NCBI RefSeq assembly: GCF_025056915.1
Contig: NZ_JANWVH010000007.1
Location: 1 to 59,908, forward strand
DNA length: 59,908 nt
Direction: 5' to 3'
From: Meiothermus sp.
Lineage (GTDB): Bacteria > Deinococcota > Deinococci > Deinococcales > Thermaceae
A program made the position numbers and the translations under genes. Of this stretch, positions 18,581 to 26,759 are shown piece after piece (the stretch's first letter is position 1; the number at the start of each line of letters is the position of its first letter). The notes under the pieces are model-generated. The model was not told the origin of the DNA. It made no database searches and worked only from the letters and a program-made list of their open reading frames with translations.

Positions 18581-19828
18581 CTACCGCAGCATTTCCAGGG
18601 CGCGTTCCAGCACCACATCGCGCCCCGCGATCAGGGCCTCGAGGTCGTCTGCTACCGCCACATCCGGGGTTACCCTGAGGGGGAAAGGCGAGCCATCGAG
18701 GTTGCGCATGCGCAGCGAAGAGACCGCAATAAACTCGCCATTAATCAGGGGGCCCTCGGCGCTGCCGGACATCCCCAGGGCCCCCGCGGTTGCTTCGCCC
18801 ACCACCTTGGCCCGGCCCGCAGATTGCAGGAAATAAGCCAGCATCTCGGCGGAGTTGATGGTGAGGCGGTTGACCAGCACCACCACCGGCAGGCGTGCCA
18901 GATAAGGCCGCTCTACCGCGCTTTGCTCCTCCTTATCACCACCCTCGGTTTGCACAAACAGCTTGCCATTTTCGACCGTGTGGGTTTCGTCCTGCCCCTG
19001 GAAGCGCCGGTCGTAGATAAAGCCGCCCTTGCCGGTAAAGGCGGCGGCGGCCAGCAGGGCCTCGGAGTCGTAGCCGGTCAGGGCGTCGCGCAGGTCAATC
19101 ACCATGCCCCGGGCCCCGGCCTGCTCGGCCCGGCGGGCGGCGTCGTGGACGCGCTCGGCGGTGGAGTAGTTGTCGGAGCTGTAGAGGTGATAGATGCGCA
19201 GGTAGGCGATGTTGTTGTTGATCTCGAGGCGGGGTCGCATGGTGGCTTCGGCCACTCGGGGGGTAAGGTTGACCGTGCGGGCCGTGCCCTGGCGGCTGTA
19301 GCTGAGGCTAAAGGCCGTGCGGGAAGCCTCGGCTGCGGCGAGCCGGGCCAGGGTGGCGGCTTGAGCGCCAATCTGGGTTATCAGGTCGCCGCGCCGCAAC
19401 CCCGCCTCGAAAGCGGGCTCGCCGGGGAAGGCTTCGCTGACCACCAGCCCCCTTGGGCTTTCGCGCACCCAGACGCCAATCCTGGGGGCGGCGGGCCCCA
19501 GTCCGGCCCCGTAGCGCTGGTCGTCTATGAGTTGTTCACGGGTCATCAGCACCGTAAAGGGGTCGGCGATGTCCTGAATAATCCGGGCGATGACCTGTTT
19601 GGCCTTGTCGAAGCCACACCGTTCGCGCTCGAGGGCGCAGAGCTGGTCTAGCTGGGGCTGGTACTGCCGCCGCAGTTCCCGAAAGTGGGCAACTTTGGAC
19701 GGGCCATTGTAATAAAAACCAATCAGGAAAGTGGCCTGGTCAAATAAATCCTGGGCGGGCGAGGCCAGGGCCGGGCTGACCATTCCAAGCACCACCACAC
19801 CGCTGAGCCACAAGCTTCGCAGGGTCAT
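18581..19828 (-). CDS. Secreted S41-peptidase-like protein, paralogue with altered active site
   Basis: 415 residues, signal peptide at the N-terminus (LWLSGVVVLGMVSPALASPA). Shares with the next gene the opening SPAQDLFDQA and FYYNGP, a PDZ-like region (SEAFPGEPAFEAGLRRGDLI) and the S41 core (DLRDALTGYDSEAL; VVLVNRLTINSAEML; VVGEATAGALG). In S41 alignments the catalytic serine position is occupied by Asn325 (Ser follows) and the lysine position by Ala350. Tandem duplicates with the next gene. A protease, a regulator or a structural envelope protein are all possible. Confidence 0.82.
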   Translation of the reverse strand: MTLRSLWLSGVVVLGMVSPALASPAQDLFDQATFLIGFYYNGPSKVAHFRELRRQYQPQLDQLCALERERCGFDKAKQVIARIIQDIADPFTVLMTREQLIDDQRYGAGLGPAAPRIGVWVRESPRGLVVSEAFPGEPAFEAGLRRGDLITQIGAQAATLARLAAAEASRTAFSLSYSRQGTARTVNLTPRVAEATMRPRLEINNNIAYLRIYHLYSSDNYSTAERVHDAARRAEQAGARGMVIDLRDALTGYDSEALLAAAAFTGKGGFIYDRRFQGQDETHTVENGKLFVQTEGGDKEEQSAVERPYLARLPVVVLVNRLTINSAEMLAYFLQSAGRAKVVGEATAGALGMSGSAEGPLINGEFIAVSSLRMRNLDGSPFPLRVTPDVAVADDLEALIAGRDVVLERALEMLR

Positions 19829-19968
19829 GCTTCAATATAAGCAAGAAAATGTTATGAGAATGGTAGATTGACCCAGATTGCAAGTGAAGGCCCGCAGCAG
19901 GGAGGCGATGGTTTATGGTCTGGGGCCATAAATTTCGATATCTTCAACAAAAAACGATGCGTACTGTT

Positions 19969-20120
19969 TTGCATCAAAGCCCGGACAACCGCACCCGCAC
20001 GGGCTTGCTGACCTGGCCCTTCACGCAACCAGCAAATGGGGGGCCTGTCCGATACCCTCCCCAACCAGGGGCTCGAGGGCTATCACTCTTTGAAAATCTG
20101 TAGGCGGGTGTGGGTATTAC
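19969..20120 (+). repeat. Second intergenic repeat family, copy 2
   Basis: Begins TTGCATCAAAGCCCG then GACAACC; contains ATACCCTCCCCAACC and GAGGGCTATCACTCTTT; ends GCGGGTGTGGGTAT. These modules match 16989-17210 in the same order and orientation, with a shorter and different interior. Confidence 0.5.
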
Positions 20121-20133
20121 GACTGTGTGCCAA

Positions 20134-20235
20134 TCGCGCTCTTCACAGACGTGGCCGCCTGGATGGGCGGCCGCTGTTCTGTTCAGAACCAGGCGTTCTC
20201 GAACTCGAGTGGCTCAAAAAATGTGAAGAGCGCTC
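20134..20235 (+). mobile_element. MITE-like repeat, copy A (short form)
   Basis: About 102 bp. Left end TCGCGCTCTTCACAGAC, right end TGTGAAGAGCGCTC, giving 12-bp terminal inverted repeats GCGCTCTTCACA. The core GTTCTGTTCAGAACCAGGC and TTCTCGAACTCGAGTGGCTC recurs in the other copies. Flanks have drifted (AA instead of TA). No coding capacity. Confidence 0.75.
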
Positions 20236-20259
20236 AAAGCTGGCCCTGGACACGAATCC

Positions 20260-21468
20260 CTAAAACTGAACAGGCCCAAAAGGGAAGCGCCGGGTGGTTG
20301 GTGCTTGTACTTGGGTTGCAAGGGTCTGTAACCCAAAACCGGCGCGGGTGGGGAATGTAGGGTATCCGGCTCGATGGAGTTGTTCTTGCAGGCCTGCCAC
20401 CACCTCGAAGCTGCTGAGGAAAGTGCCGGGGTAGTAGTAGCCCAAAATTTGCCGGAAATCCCAGCCCTGGAGGGCCAGTCCGCGGGCGCCCCACTGGCTC
20501 ATGCCCACCCCGTGGCCCCTTCCTTGTCCAATGACCTGCCAGCCATCGAAGCGCACACGGGTGGAGGGGAGCCCCAGGCCGCGCAACAGCCGGGTGGACT
20601 GGGGGGCGTCGAGCTCCACGCTCCGGCTACTACCCACAATACGAAGACGCAGGGGACGACCGCTCTCGCTCAGGTACATGGGTGCAAGGCCCTGCACGGT
20701 GCCTACCTGAATGCCCTGGCTGGCCAGGCTGCGGGCTACTGCCTCTGGTGAGAGGGTTCGGCTCCAGAGGCCATCCGGGCTTATGGCAAAGGGGTCGGGG
20801 CGGGCAATCAGATAAGGAACTGCACTGCCCCAGACCTCGGCGGCGGCGGCGGTGTAGCCTCCGGAGTCGGCGTGATAGACCGCGGTGATGGGCCTTTGGT
20901 TGTAGCTTACGATCAGGCTGCGGGTGGCGTAGACGGCGCTGGTGTGGCGGGGGGTCTCCACCGAGCGACCGAGGTACACCTGGCAGCGCTCACTCGAGCA
21001 GAGGTCGTAAAGGCCCTGGGGGTTCAGGCGATAGAGCGCGAAGGTGCGGGCCAGTATGGCCTGGGCTTGCAGCACCGCCCCCGGAAACGAGGCAGGAACC
21101 TCTCCGGGTACCACCCCCAGCAGGTAGTCCTCGAGCCAGACCCGGTTGATGAAAAGCAGCCGCCCGGCCTGCCACACTGCCAGCAGGTTGCCCCGGTAGT
21201 TGCGTCCTGCAAAAGTGAAACCATCCGCCGGCGCAAACTCCACCCACGGCCCGGCACTTTTGCCGTCTACCAGCACCTCGCCCGAACCAGCCGTGACCCG
21301 CAGGGTGCCTGCGCCGAAATCCTGGCTACCAAGGGCGCTGTTGCGCTGGTGCGGCCCCAGTTGAAGGCTGCCTGCCGGGGCTTCGGCCAGCAAGACCCGC
21401 AGCAGCAAATCCTGCTGGGCGTGGGCGGCCCCCAGCAACACGAATATAAGCATCCACACACGCACCAT
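20260..21468 (-). CDS. SpoIID/LytB-domain protein (putative septal or envelope lytic transglycosylase)
   Basis: 402 residues with a signal peptide (MVRVWMLIFVLLGAAHAQ). SpoIID family motifs: LEDYLLGVVPGEVPASFP near 110, AQAILARTFAL, YHADSGGYT near 200, and GQGRGHGVGMSQWGARGLAL near 320. SpoIID cleaves glycan strands stripped of peptides in sporulating Firmicutes; this lineage does not sporulate, so a cell-wall remodelling role is inferred. A TATACT box (21481-21486) and a GGAAGGG site precede the ATG. About 45 C-terminal residues after the domain are unique. Confidence 0.85.
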   Translation of the reverse strand: MVRVWMLIFVLLGAAHAQQDLLLRVLLAEAPAGSLQLGPHQRNSALGSQDFGAGTLRVTAGSGEVLVDGKSAGPWVEFAPADGFTFAGRNYRGNLLAVWQAGRLLFINRVWLEDYLLGVVPGEVPASFPGAVLQAQAILARTFALYRLNPQGLYDLCSSERCQVYLGRSVETPRHTSAVYATRSLIVSYNQRPITAVYHADSGGYTAAAAEVWGSAVPYLIARPDPFAISPDGLWSRTLSPEAVARSLASQGIQVGTVQGLAPMYLSESGRPLRLRIVGSSRSVELDAPQSTRLLRGLGLPSTRVRFDGWQVIGQGRGHGVGMSQWGARGLALQGWDFRQILGYYYPGTFLSSFEVVAGLQEQLHRAGYPTFPTRAGFGLQTLATQVQAPTTRRFPFGPVQF

Positions 21469-22080
21469 GTAACCCTTCCCAGTATACGTTTTGGGGGCGG
21501 GCTGTCGGGTTCATGTGGTCTTGAAGTAACGGATCTTCAAGCCCTTGGGGCGCGGAGTGGAGGTTCTGGACCAACCTTGCTTGAACGCTATGCAAACTGT
21601 AGGAGCAAAGAGGCAGGGGATGGGGGTGGGGGGTTGCTGGGGGAGACCCACTTCCCCCTTGAACCTTCTCTCACCTGGAGGATTGTTGAAAGTTGCTTGT
21701 GCGCCTGAAATTTCTGACTGTTGCAGGGTTGCAGAGAGGCCAGTGCCCAGGCAAACGTTGCGGGCCGAAGGCCAGGGGTCGGCGCGTCCGCAAGATCGCT
21801 GTGCGCGGTTGTTGATGCGGGCAACGGAATCCGGCGTACGAACTGGGGGCATATTGATGGCCTCTCGGCATTGAGCGTTCAGCCTTATCGCGCTCCTCAC
21901 AGACGTGGCCGCCCACGAAAACGAGAAGGGACAAAGAGACGTGCCTTACCTCGGTGAGGCACGGTTGTCTGCGTTGCGTCTGGGCCGAGACGCATGTTTT
22001 CGAGTTTCCAGGCGGCCCCTGTTCTGTTCAGAACCAGGCTTTCTAAAACTCGAATGGCTTATGTGAAGAGCGCTCCAGGC
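21469..22080. other. Intergenic region containing MITE copy B
   Basis: 612 bases. The first part carries the (-) promoter of the SpoIID-like gene (TATACT, reverse of 21481-21486). Bases 21500-21880 show no gene, only a G-rich stretch and a weak match to the MITE core near 21565. Bases 21888-22075 are a full MITE. Confidence 0.5.
21888..22075 (+). mobile_element. MITE-like repeat, copy B (long form)
   Basis: 188 bp, TA flank on the left (21886-21887). Ends TCGCGCTCCTCACA and TGTGAAGAGCGCTC. Compared with copy A it has about 85 extra internal bases, including AAAACGAGAAGGGACAAAGA and a GTGCCTtacctcggtgAGGCAC hairpin, which are shared with copy D. The right end lies six bases from the tilS stop. 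Confidence 0.75.
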
Positions 22081-23646
22081 TCATTTCGAGGCGCGTTTTT
22101 GTGCAAAAAAGCCCCTGAGCAGCCTGGCTGAATCGCGCTCGAGCCAGCCGCCTTCCCACTCGAAGGGCGGTCTCAGGCGGTGGACGGTGACGGCCCCGGC
22201 CTTGAGGTTCTCCACGGCGTAGACCACCCGCCGCACCTGGGCTTCCACGAGGGCGCCAAAGCACATCGGACAGGGCTCCAACGTAACGTAGACGGTGGCT
22301 CCCGGGAGTACCTTGGCCTGCCTCTTGAGCAGGGCTTTCTGCAGGGCCAGCAGCTCGGCATGGGCGGTGGCGTCCTGGCTTTGCTCCACCAGGTTGTGGG
22401 CTGTGGCCAGTTCAAGGCCATCCCAGACCACCACCGCCCCGATGGGCACTTCGCCCTGTTCCAGGGCCCGCCTGGCCTGCTCGAGGGCCGTCCGCATGTG
22501 CTCGAGGTCATCCGACTCGGGCCAGAGGTTCCAGACTTCCTGCACCACCTCCTCCACTGCACGCACCGGCCAGACCTGCTTGAGCTCGGTGGGAACGCTG
22601 TGTTCTGTGAAGAAATCCACCAGCCTGACCCGGCCCTCCGGCAGGTCAATCTGGTCACCCGGCTTGGGGAGCCTCGAGCCCCGCCAGGGCGGAAAGGCAT
22701 CCACAACGGGCGGAATCAGAAACAGGGTGCCGTCGCGGCGGCGGACCTGCCAGCCTTCGGGCAGGGTAAAAGCCTCGCCCTGCAAGGCCCGCTCGAGCTG
22801 GGTAATCCAGCCCGCCTCGGGCCGCAGCTGAACCTGCTCGAGCATCTGCCGTAAAGCCCGGCGTCGCAGTCCGGCTGGGGCCTGAAGCAGCGGGGCCACG
22901 CGAAAAGCCGGACAGGGCCAGCGCCGATCCCGCAGCAGCAGCTGGGCGGCCAGGGGGTCCAGGGCCTCATCGTCGAGCTGGGAGATGGCGGCAAAGCGGG
23001 AGAGGGAGGCGTTGGTCTGGGGGAAGCGGTCTTTCAGCCGGGGAACAATTTCATGGCGCAGGAAATTGCGATCCATCGAGGTGTCGGCGTTGCTGATGTC
23101 CTCAAGCCAGTCCTGGTTCTTGCTGCGCAGGTAGGCCCGCAGGGTGCTGCGGCTGACCTCGAGCAAAGGGCGCACCACCTTACCCCGCCTGGGGCGCATC
23201 CCCAAGCCCCGCCCGGTGCCCTGCAATAGTTGCAACAGCACCGTCTCGGCCTGGTCGTCCTCGGTGTGGGCGGTCAGGATGGCCTGAGCGCCGTGCTTCT
23301 TGGCTACCTTGGCCAGAAAACCATAGCGCAGGTCTCGAGCGGTGGCCTCGAGGTTCTCCCCGCGCTCGCCGGCAATCTGGGCGACATTGAGTTTCTCCGA
23401 TTCAAAGGGATACCCCAGGCGTTCGGCCAGCGACCTGACCCACAGGGCGTCGGCAGCCGAGCCCTCGCGCAGGGAGTGATCGAGGTGGGCCACCACCACT
23501 TTGCGGGGGGTGGACGTCAGAAGGAGCAGCAGGGCCACCGAATCACCGCCGCCCGACACCGCCGCAACTAGACTGCCCTCCGGCACCAGGCGGGTCAGGT
23601 GGTTGGCAAACTGGGCTTCCAGCCAACTTACATCTACAGAATCCAC
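22081..23646 (-). CDS. tilS: Fused tRNA(Ile)-lysidine synthase TilS and tRNA adenosine deaminase TadA
   Basis: 521 residues, two enzymes in one chain. Residues 1-340: TilS, PP-loop SGGGDS near 32, HTEDDQAET near 127; it makes lysidine at position 34 of the AUA-reading tRNA(Ile). Residues 375-521: TadA-like deaminase with HAE (ATAHAELLALQ) and PCPMC zinc and catalytic motifs, which converts A34 to inosine in tRNA(Arg). Both act on anticodon position 34. I recall a similar fusion in Thermus. GTG start; divergent from truD with only 18 bases between the chosen starts. Confidence 0.92.
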   Translation of the reverse strand: MDSVDVSWLEAQFANHLTRLVPEGSLVAAVSGGGDSVALLLLLTSTPRKVVVAHLDHSLREGSAADALWVRSLAERLGYPFESEKLNVAQIAGERGENLEATARDLRYGFLAKVAKKHGAQAILTAHTEDDQAETVLLQLLQGTGRGLGMRPRRGKVVRPLLEVSRSTLRAYLRSKNQDWLEDISNADTSMDRNFLRHEIVPRLKDRFPQTNASLSRFAAISQLDDEALDPLAAQLLLRDRRWPCPAFRVAPLLQAPAGLRRRALRQMLEQVQLRPEAGWITQLERALQGEAFTLPEGWQVRRRDGTLFLIPPVVDAFPPWRGSRLPKPGDQIDLPEGRVRLVDFFTEHSVPTELKQVWPVRAVEEVVQEVWNLWPESDDLEHMRTALEQARRALEQGEVPIGAVVVWDGLELATAHNLVEQSQDATAHAELLALQKALLKRQAKVLPGATVYVTLEPCPMCFGALVEAQVRRVVYAVENLKAGAVTVHRLRPPFEWEGGWLERDSARLLRGFFAQKRASK

Positions 23647-23657
23647 CCCTATATGCT
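23628..23657 (+). promoter_or_regulatory. Promoter of truD, leaderless type
   Basis: TTACAT (23628-23633), 18-base spacer, TATGCT (23652-23657), then seven bases to the ATG at 23665. It lies over the first codons of the divergent tilS. No Shine-Dalgarno precedes truD, consistent with a leaderless transcript. Confidence 0.5.
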
Positions 23658-23664
23658 ATTGGTT

Positions 23665-24774
23665 ATGGCCTCATTTCCCAATCTTCGCTTTGACTTTGAT
23701 ATCTACCCTTACCTCACCCCCGAACTGCCTGGGGTGGATGGGGTCATCCGCCATCAACCCAGCGATTTTCAGGTCTATGAAGTGCCGGCCTATGCCCCCC
23801 TGGGCCAGGGCGAACACCTCCTGGTGCTTATTGAGAAAGAGGGCCTGACCACAAGGGCCGTATTCGAGTTCATCCGAGACCGGCTACACATCAACGAAGC
23901 CCACATCGGGGTGGCGGGCCTCAAGGACAAGCACGCCCTGACCCGACAGTGGTTCAGCATCCCGGCCCGCTACCAACAGCGCCTGGAGCGCTTGCAGGAA
24001 CTGCAAAACCTGCGGGTGCTGGACTGGGGGCTGCACCCCCACAAGCTTCGGGTAGGGCATTTGCGGGGCAACCGCTTTCGCATTTTGATTCGGCAGGCTC
24101 GAGGCCAGAGCGAGCCAGGGCCCGCCGGGGTCGGGCCTAAAGAGCAGGTTGAAGCCATCCTGCGGGTGCTCGAGCGCCAAGGGGTACCCAACTACTACGG
24201 CCCCCAGCGCTTCGGCCTTGGAGGGATGAACCCGGTCAAGGGCTACGAACTGGTCAAAAAAGGCAAGGTGCACAGCCCCTCCTGGCTCAAAAAATTTTTG
24301 CTAGCCAGCCTGCAAAGCCTCCTGTTTAACGACTGGCTGGCCCTGCGCCTGGAGGAGGGGCTATTCGATAAGGTCATCGAGGGAGATATAGCCAAAAAAC
24401 ACGATACCGGCGGGGAGTTTGTGGTGAAAGATGCAGCCCAGGAAAACCCCCGCGCGCTGCGCTTTGAAATCAGCGCAACGGGCGCTTTGTACGGCAAGAA
24501 ATACCGCGAAGCTGAGGGAGCCGCCCGGGCCCTCGAGGATCGGATTTTGCAGAAATACGAGCTCGAGCGCCACCATTTTGCCTCCCGCCGGGGCGACCGT
24601 CGCCTGATTCGCTTTCCCCTTACGGAAGCCTTTGTAGAGGAGGCCCCGGAGGGGCTATGGGTCGGTTTTTTTCTGCCCAAAGGGGCCTATGCCACCGCCG
24701 TGCTGCGCGAGGTCATGAAAAAGAACCCCGAGGCGGGTGAGCTGGAAAGCGACCTGGAAGAAACCGAAGCCTAG
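23665..24774 (+). CDS. truD: tRNA pseudouridine synthase D
   Basis: 369 residues. Makes pseudouridine-13 in tRNA(Glu). The catalytic motif GVAGLKDKHALTRQWFS near residue 80 contains the nucleophilic Asp, and NYYGPQRFGLGGMNPVKGYE is the second TruD signature. I chose the ATG at 23665 because a -10-like TATGCT ends seven bases upstream; an in-frame ATG at 23653 is the alternative. Its TAG stop is partly supplied by MITE copy C, whose terminal G completes the codon. Confidence 0.93.
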   Translation: MASFPNLRFDFDIYPYLTPELPGVDGVIRHQPSDFQVYEVPAYAPLGQGEHLLVLIEKEGLTTRAVFEFIRDRLHINEAHIGVAGLKDKHALTRQWFSIPARYQQRLERLQELQNLRVLDWGLHPHKLRVGHLRGNRFRILIRQARGQSEPGPAGVGPKEQVEAILRVLERQGVPNYYGPQRFGLGGMNPVKGYELVKKGKVHSPSWLKKFLLASLQSLLFNDWLALRLEEGLFDKVIEGDIAKKHDTGGEFVVKDAAQENPRALRFEISATGALYGKKYREAEGAARALEDRILQKYELERHHFASRRGDRRLIRFPLTEAFVEEAPEGLWVGFFLPKGAYATAVLREVMKKNPEAGELESDLEETEA

Positions 24775-24874
24775 AGCGCTTTTCACATATTTAAGCCATT
24801 CGACTACAAGAAGGCTTTGTCCTGGACAGAACACTGGCCGCCTGGATAGGTGGCCAGGTCTGTGAAGGGCGCGA
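24774..24874 (-). mobile_element. MITE-like repeat, copy C (short form), inserted at the truD stop
   Basis: 101 bp with perfect TA flanks (24772-24773 and 24875-24876). Opposite orientation to copy A. Ends GAGCGCTTTTCACA and TGTGAAGGGCGCGA. Removing it and one TA would leave truD ending GCC TAA. On the other side it abuts the DinB-like remnant. Confidence 0.8.
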
Positions 24875-25276
24875 TAAACTGGCTGGCCAACTGCCCTCTA
24901 TGGAAGTGTGTGTGGCTCGTATAGTGCAGGACAATTTCGCGGGCGCTGTTGTGGGCCTTACCGTCGGTGAAATGATAGGCAACCCCGGCCTCCGGGTTGG
25001 CAGAGACCAGCCAGTCCTGTCTCCTGGAGGCCACCTGTTGCCAGATTTTGTACAGGCCGCCCAGGTCGGTTGGGCTTGCTGGAAAGCTGGCCGCAAGGTT
25101 GCCCAGGAGGCGCTCGAGCCCGAACGCTTCGGTTCCGCCCCGGACCACCACCTTGCCCAGAGCCAGTCTTTGGCATCCACGATTTGCCTGACCTCAGCCT
25201 GGATAATGCCCCAGGATACGCCCTCAGCTAAAAAAAAGCCCCCACCAGGAAGGCGGGGGCTTGGGGGTTCGGTTTC
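24875..25276 (-). pseudogene. Remnant of a DinB-family (YfiT/DinB four-helix) protein
   Basis: Reading (-) from about 25190 to 24877, one frame (open from 25151) gives AFGLERLLGNL, YHFTDGKAHNSAREIVLHYT and the DinB-type helix HTHFHRGQLASQF, with the conserved H-x3-HRGQ. No convincing N-terminal third or start codon is visible, and the frame runs straight into MITE copy C, ending in repeat-encoded residues. I regard it as a truncated or decayed metal-binding DinB-like gene. The end near 25229 is the rpsI terminator. Confidence 0.5.
25229..25262 (-). terminator. Intrinsic terminator of rplM-rpsI
   Basis: On the (-) strand AGCCCCC (25261-25255) and GGGGGCT (25243-25237) form a 7-bp GC-rich stem with an 11-base loop, followed by eight T. 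A textbook terminator 14 bases after the rpsI stop. Confidence 0.9.
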
Positions 25277-25662
25277 TAGCGTTTGCTGTACTGCGGAGCA
25301 CGGCGGGCTTTGTGCTTGCCGTACTTCTTGCGTTCGACTTCGCGGGGGTCGCGTGAGAGCAGCCCCGCTGGCTTGAGCTTGGCCCGCAGGTCGCTGTTGT
25401 AGTTCACCAGGGCGCGGGCAATGCCGAGCTGGATGGCATCTACCTGCCCGGCCTTGCCACCGCCTTCCACAGTGATGTAGGCATCAAAGCGGTTGACGGC
25501 ATCCACCCGCCGCAGGGGTTCCAGGGCCGAAACGGCCTTGACCAGGCCGCCAAAGTAGTCGGTAAAGGCCATGCCATTGACCTCAATTTTGCCGCTGCCC
25601 GGACGCAAAAAAACCCGCGCCACGCTGGTTTTGCGACGGCCCGTGCCGTAGTACTGTTCCAT
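25276..25662 (-). CDS. rpsI: 30S ribosomal protein S9
   Basis: 128 residues, as in Thermus. Starts [41 protein letters not shown] and the tail RKKYGKHKARRAPQYSKR are diagnostic. The C-terminal Ser-Lys-Arg reaches the P-site tRNA anticodon. Its ATG overlaps the rplM stop (25662), so translation is coupled. Confidence 0.97.
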   Translation of the reverse strand: MEQYYGTGRRKTSVARVFLRPGSGKIEVNGMAFTDYFGGLVKAVSALEPLRRVDAVNRFDAYITVEGGGKAGQVDAIQLGIARALVNYNSDLRAKLKPAGLLSRDPREVERKKYGKHKARRAPQYSKR

Positions 25663-26102
25663 TATTCGACCTCCATCTTGACGGGCTTCTGGGCTGCATG
25701 GGGATGGTTGGCGCCGGCATAAACCTTGAGGCGGCGGAACATAATGTTGCCCAGGGGGCCTTTGGGCAGCATACCCTTAACCGCGTGCTCAACGGCCTTG
25801 ACCGGCTTTTCGGCCAGCATCACCGCGCCCACCGTGCGCTTGAGACCGCCGGGGTAGCCCGAGTAGCGGGTATAGACCTTGGTGCGGGGCTTGGAGCCCT
25901 TCAGGATCACCTTGTCGGCATTGATGACCACCACGCAATCGCCGGTGGCCATGTTGGGGGTGAAGTCGGGCTTGTGCTTGCCGCGCAGCACGGCGGCGAT
26001 CTTGGAGGCCACCCGTCCGATGGGCTGGCCCTTGGCATCAATCAGCACCCAAGCGGGTTCTCTTGGTTCAGGAACAAACGTCTTGAACACAGCTTTCTCC
26101 AT
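25662..26102 (-). CDS. rplM: 50S ribosomal protein L13
   Basis: 146 residues from the ATG at 26102 ([20 protein letters not shown]). Blocks [26 protein letters not shown] and [17 protein letters not shown] are typical of L13, an early 50S assembly protein. An open frame continues upstream to 26264 but crosses the promoter, so I reject the longer start. rplM-rpsI form the usual two-gene operon. No strong Shine-Dalgarno is seen. Confidence 0.96.
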   Translation of the reverse strand: MEKAVFKTFVPEPREPAWVLIDAKGQPIGRVASKIAAVLRGKHKPDFTPNMATGDCVVVINADKVILKGSKPRTKVYTRYSGYPGGLKRTVGAVMLAEKPVKAVEHAVKGMLPKGPLGNIMFRRLKVYAGANHPHAAQKPVKMEVE

Positions 26103-26194
26103 TTTGCATCGGCGCCTACCAACGCCGTTGCAGGATTTGATTTGCCTTTTGTTGGGCGGCTCGGGGACACCTCCCAAAAAAAGCGCCATCGCGG

Positions 26195-26224
26195 AGTATA
26201 GCACACTCTTTTGGGGTCTTGCAA
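26195..26224 (-). promoter_or_regulatory. Sigma-70-type promoter of rplM-rpsI
   Basis: Reading (-): TTGCAA (26224-26219), 18-base spacer, TATACT (26200-26195). The predicted transcript has a leader of about 85 bases that begins with a GGCGC and eight-T stretch before the rplM ATG. Confidence 0.7.
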
Positions 26225-26285
26225 ACCAGAATAAAACTCGGGCATGCTCAGGGGCATCGGGCACAGCAGCCCAGGGAGGCGCACC

Positions 26286-26573
26286 ATGGCCATCAGACTA
26301 AACAACGAGGAAGTTCGGACTGCCCTGCAAGACCTTCCGGGCTGGGCCCTGAAGGAAGGCCGCATTGAGAAAACCTTTGTGTTTGATACCTATGCTGAAG
26401 GGGTGGCCTTTGCGGTCAAGGTGGCCCTCCAGGCCGAAAAGGCCGACCACCATCCGGACAGCCTGGAGATTATGTGGGGTATGGTCAGGGTCGCTTATGT
26501 GACCCACTCGGCGGGGGGGATTACACGGCTGGACCTCGAGGCTGCTGCAAAGACTGACACCCTGGCTCAGTGA
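26286..26573 (+). CDS. Pterin-4a-carbinolamine dehydratase family protein
   Basis: 95 residues. Typical PCD/DCoH features: [15 protein letters not shown] near residue 17, then [29 protein letters not shown] with the active-site HHP. The enzyme recycles the oxidised pterin cofactor of aromatic amino acid hydroxylases; no hydroxylase is in this window. GGGAGG precedes the ATG. A terminator follows at 26680. Confidence 0.85.
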   Translation: MAIRLNNEEVRTALQDLPGWALKEGRIEKTFVFDTYAEGVAFAVKVALQAEKADHHPDSLEIMWGMVRVAYVTHSAGGITRLDLEAAAKTDTLAQ

Positions 26574-26679
26574 AAAGCTCGGAGGGCAGGGCTGCGCGGC
26601 GGGGGGTCTAGGGGCCAGGCGCATGCTCCTCGATTATCTCGCCCAACCGGCAGGCCAGGGGCCACATCAAACTGGATGT

Positions 26680-26703
26680 AAAAGGCATCCGGGCGCCTTT
26701 TTA
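26680..26703 (+). terminator. Intrinsic terminator upstream of sucA
   Basis: AAAAGGC (26680-26686) and GCCTTTTT (26695-26702) form a 7-bp stem with an 8-base loop and a T-rich tail. It closes the pterin dehydratase transcript about 105 bases after that gene. Confidence 0.75.
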
Positions 26704-26759
26704 TTGTAACCTGGCACGTTTGGTCGGCAGTGAACCTAGTAGACTAAGGAACCGTGAGT

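Larger units (their letters stand above)
19829..20259. other. Intergenic region made of two repeats
   Basis: 431 bases between the two (-) operons. Proximal part is AT-rich and probably contains the promoter of the S41-like pair (TATATT five bases before its ATG). The rest is a second-family repeat (19969-20120) followed directly by MITE copy A (20134-20235). No gene seen. Confidence 0.5.

Noticed and set aside
17366..19651. 761-codon open frame on (+)
   Set aside because: It runs antisense through both S41-like genes; the (-) frames have signal peptides, domains and spacing, while this protein is low-complexity His/Gly/Gln-rich, typical of a GC-rich shadow frame.
26103..26264. N-terminal extension of L13
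   Set aside because: The extension covers the -35/-10 promoter and has no homology to L13.
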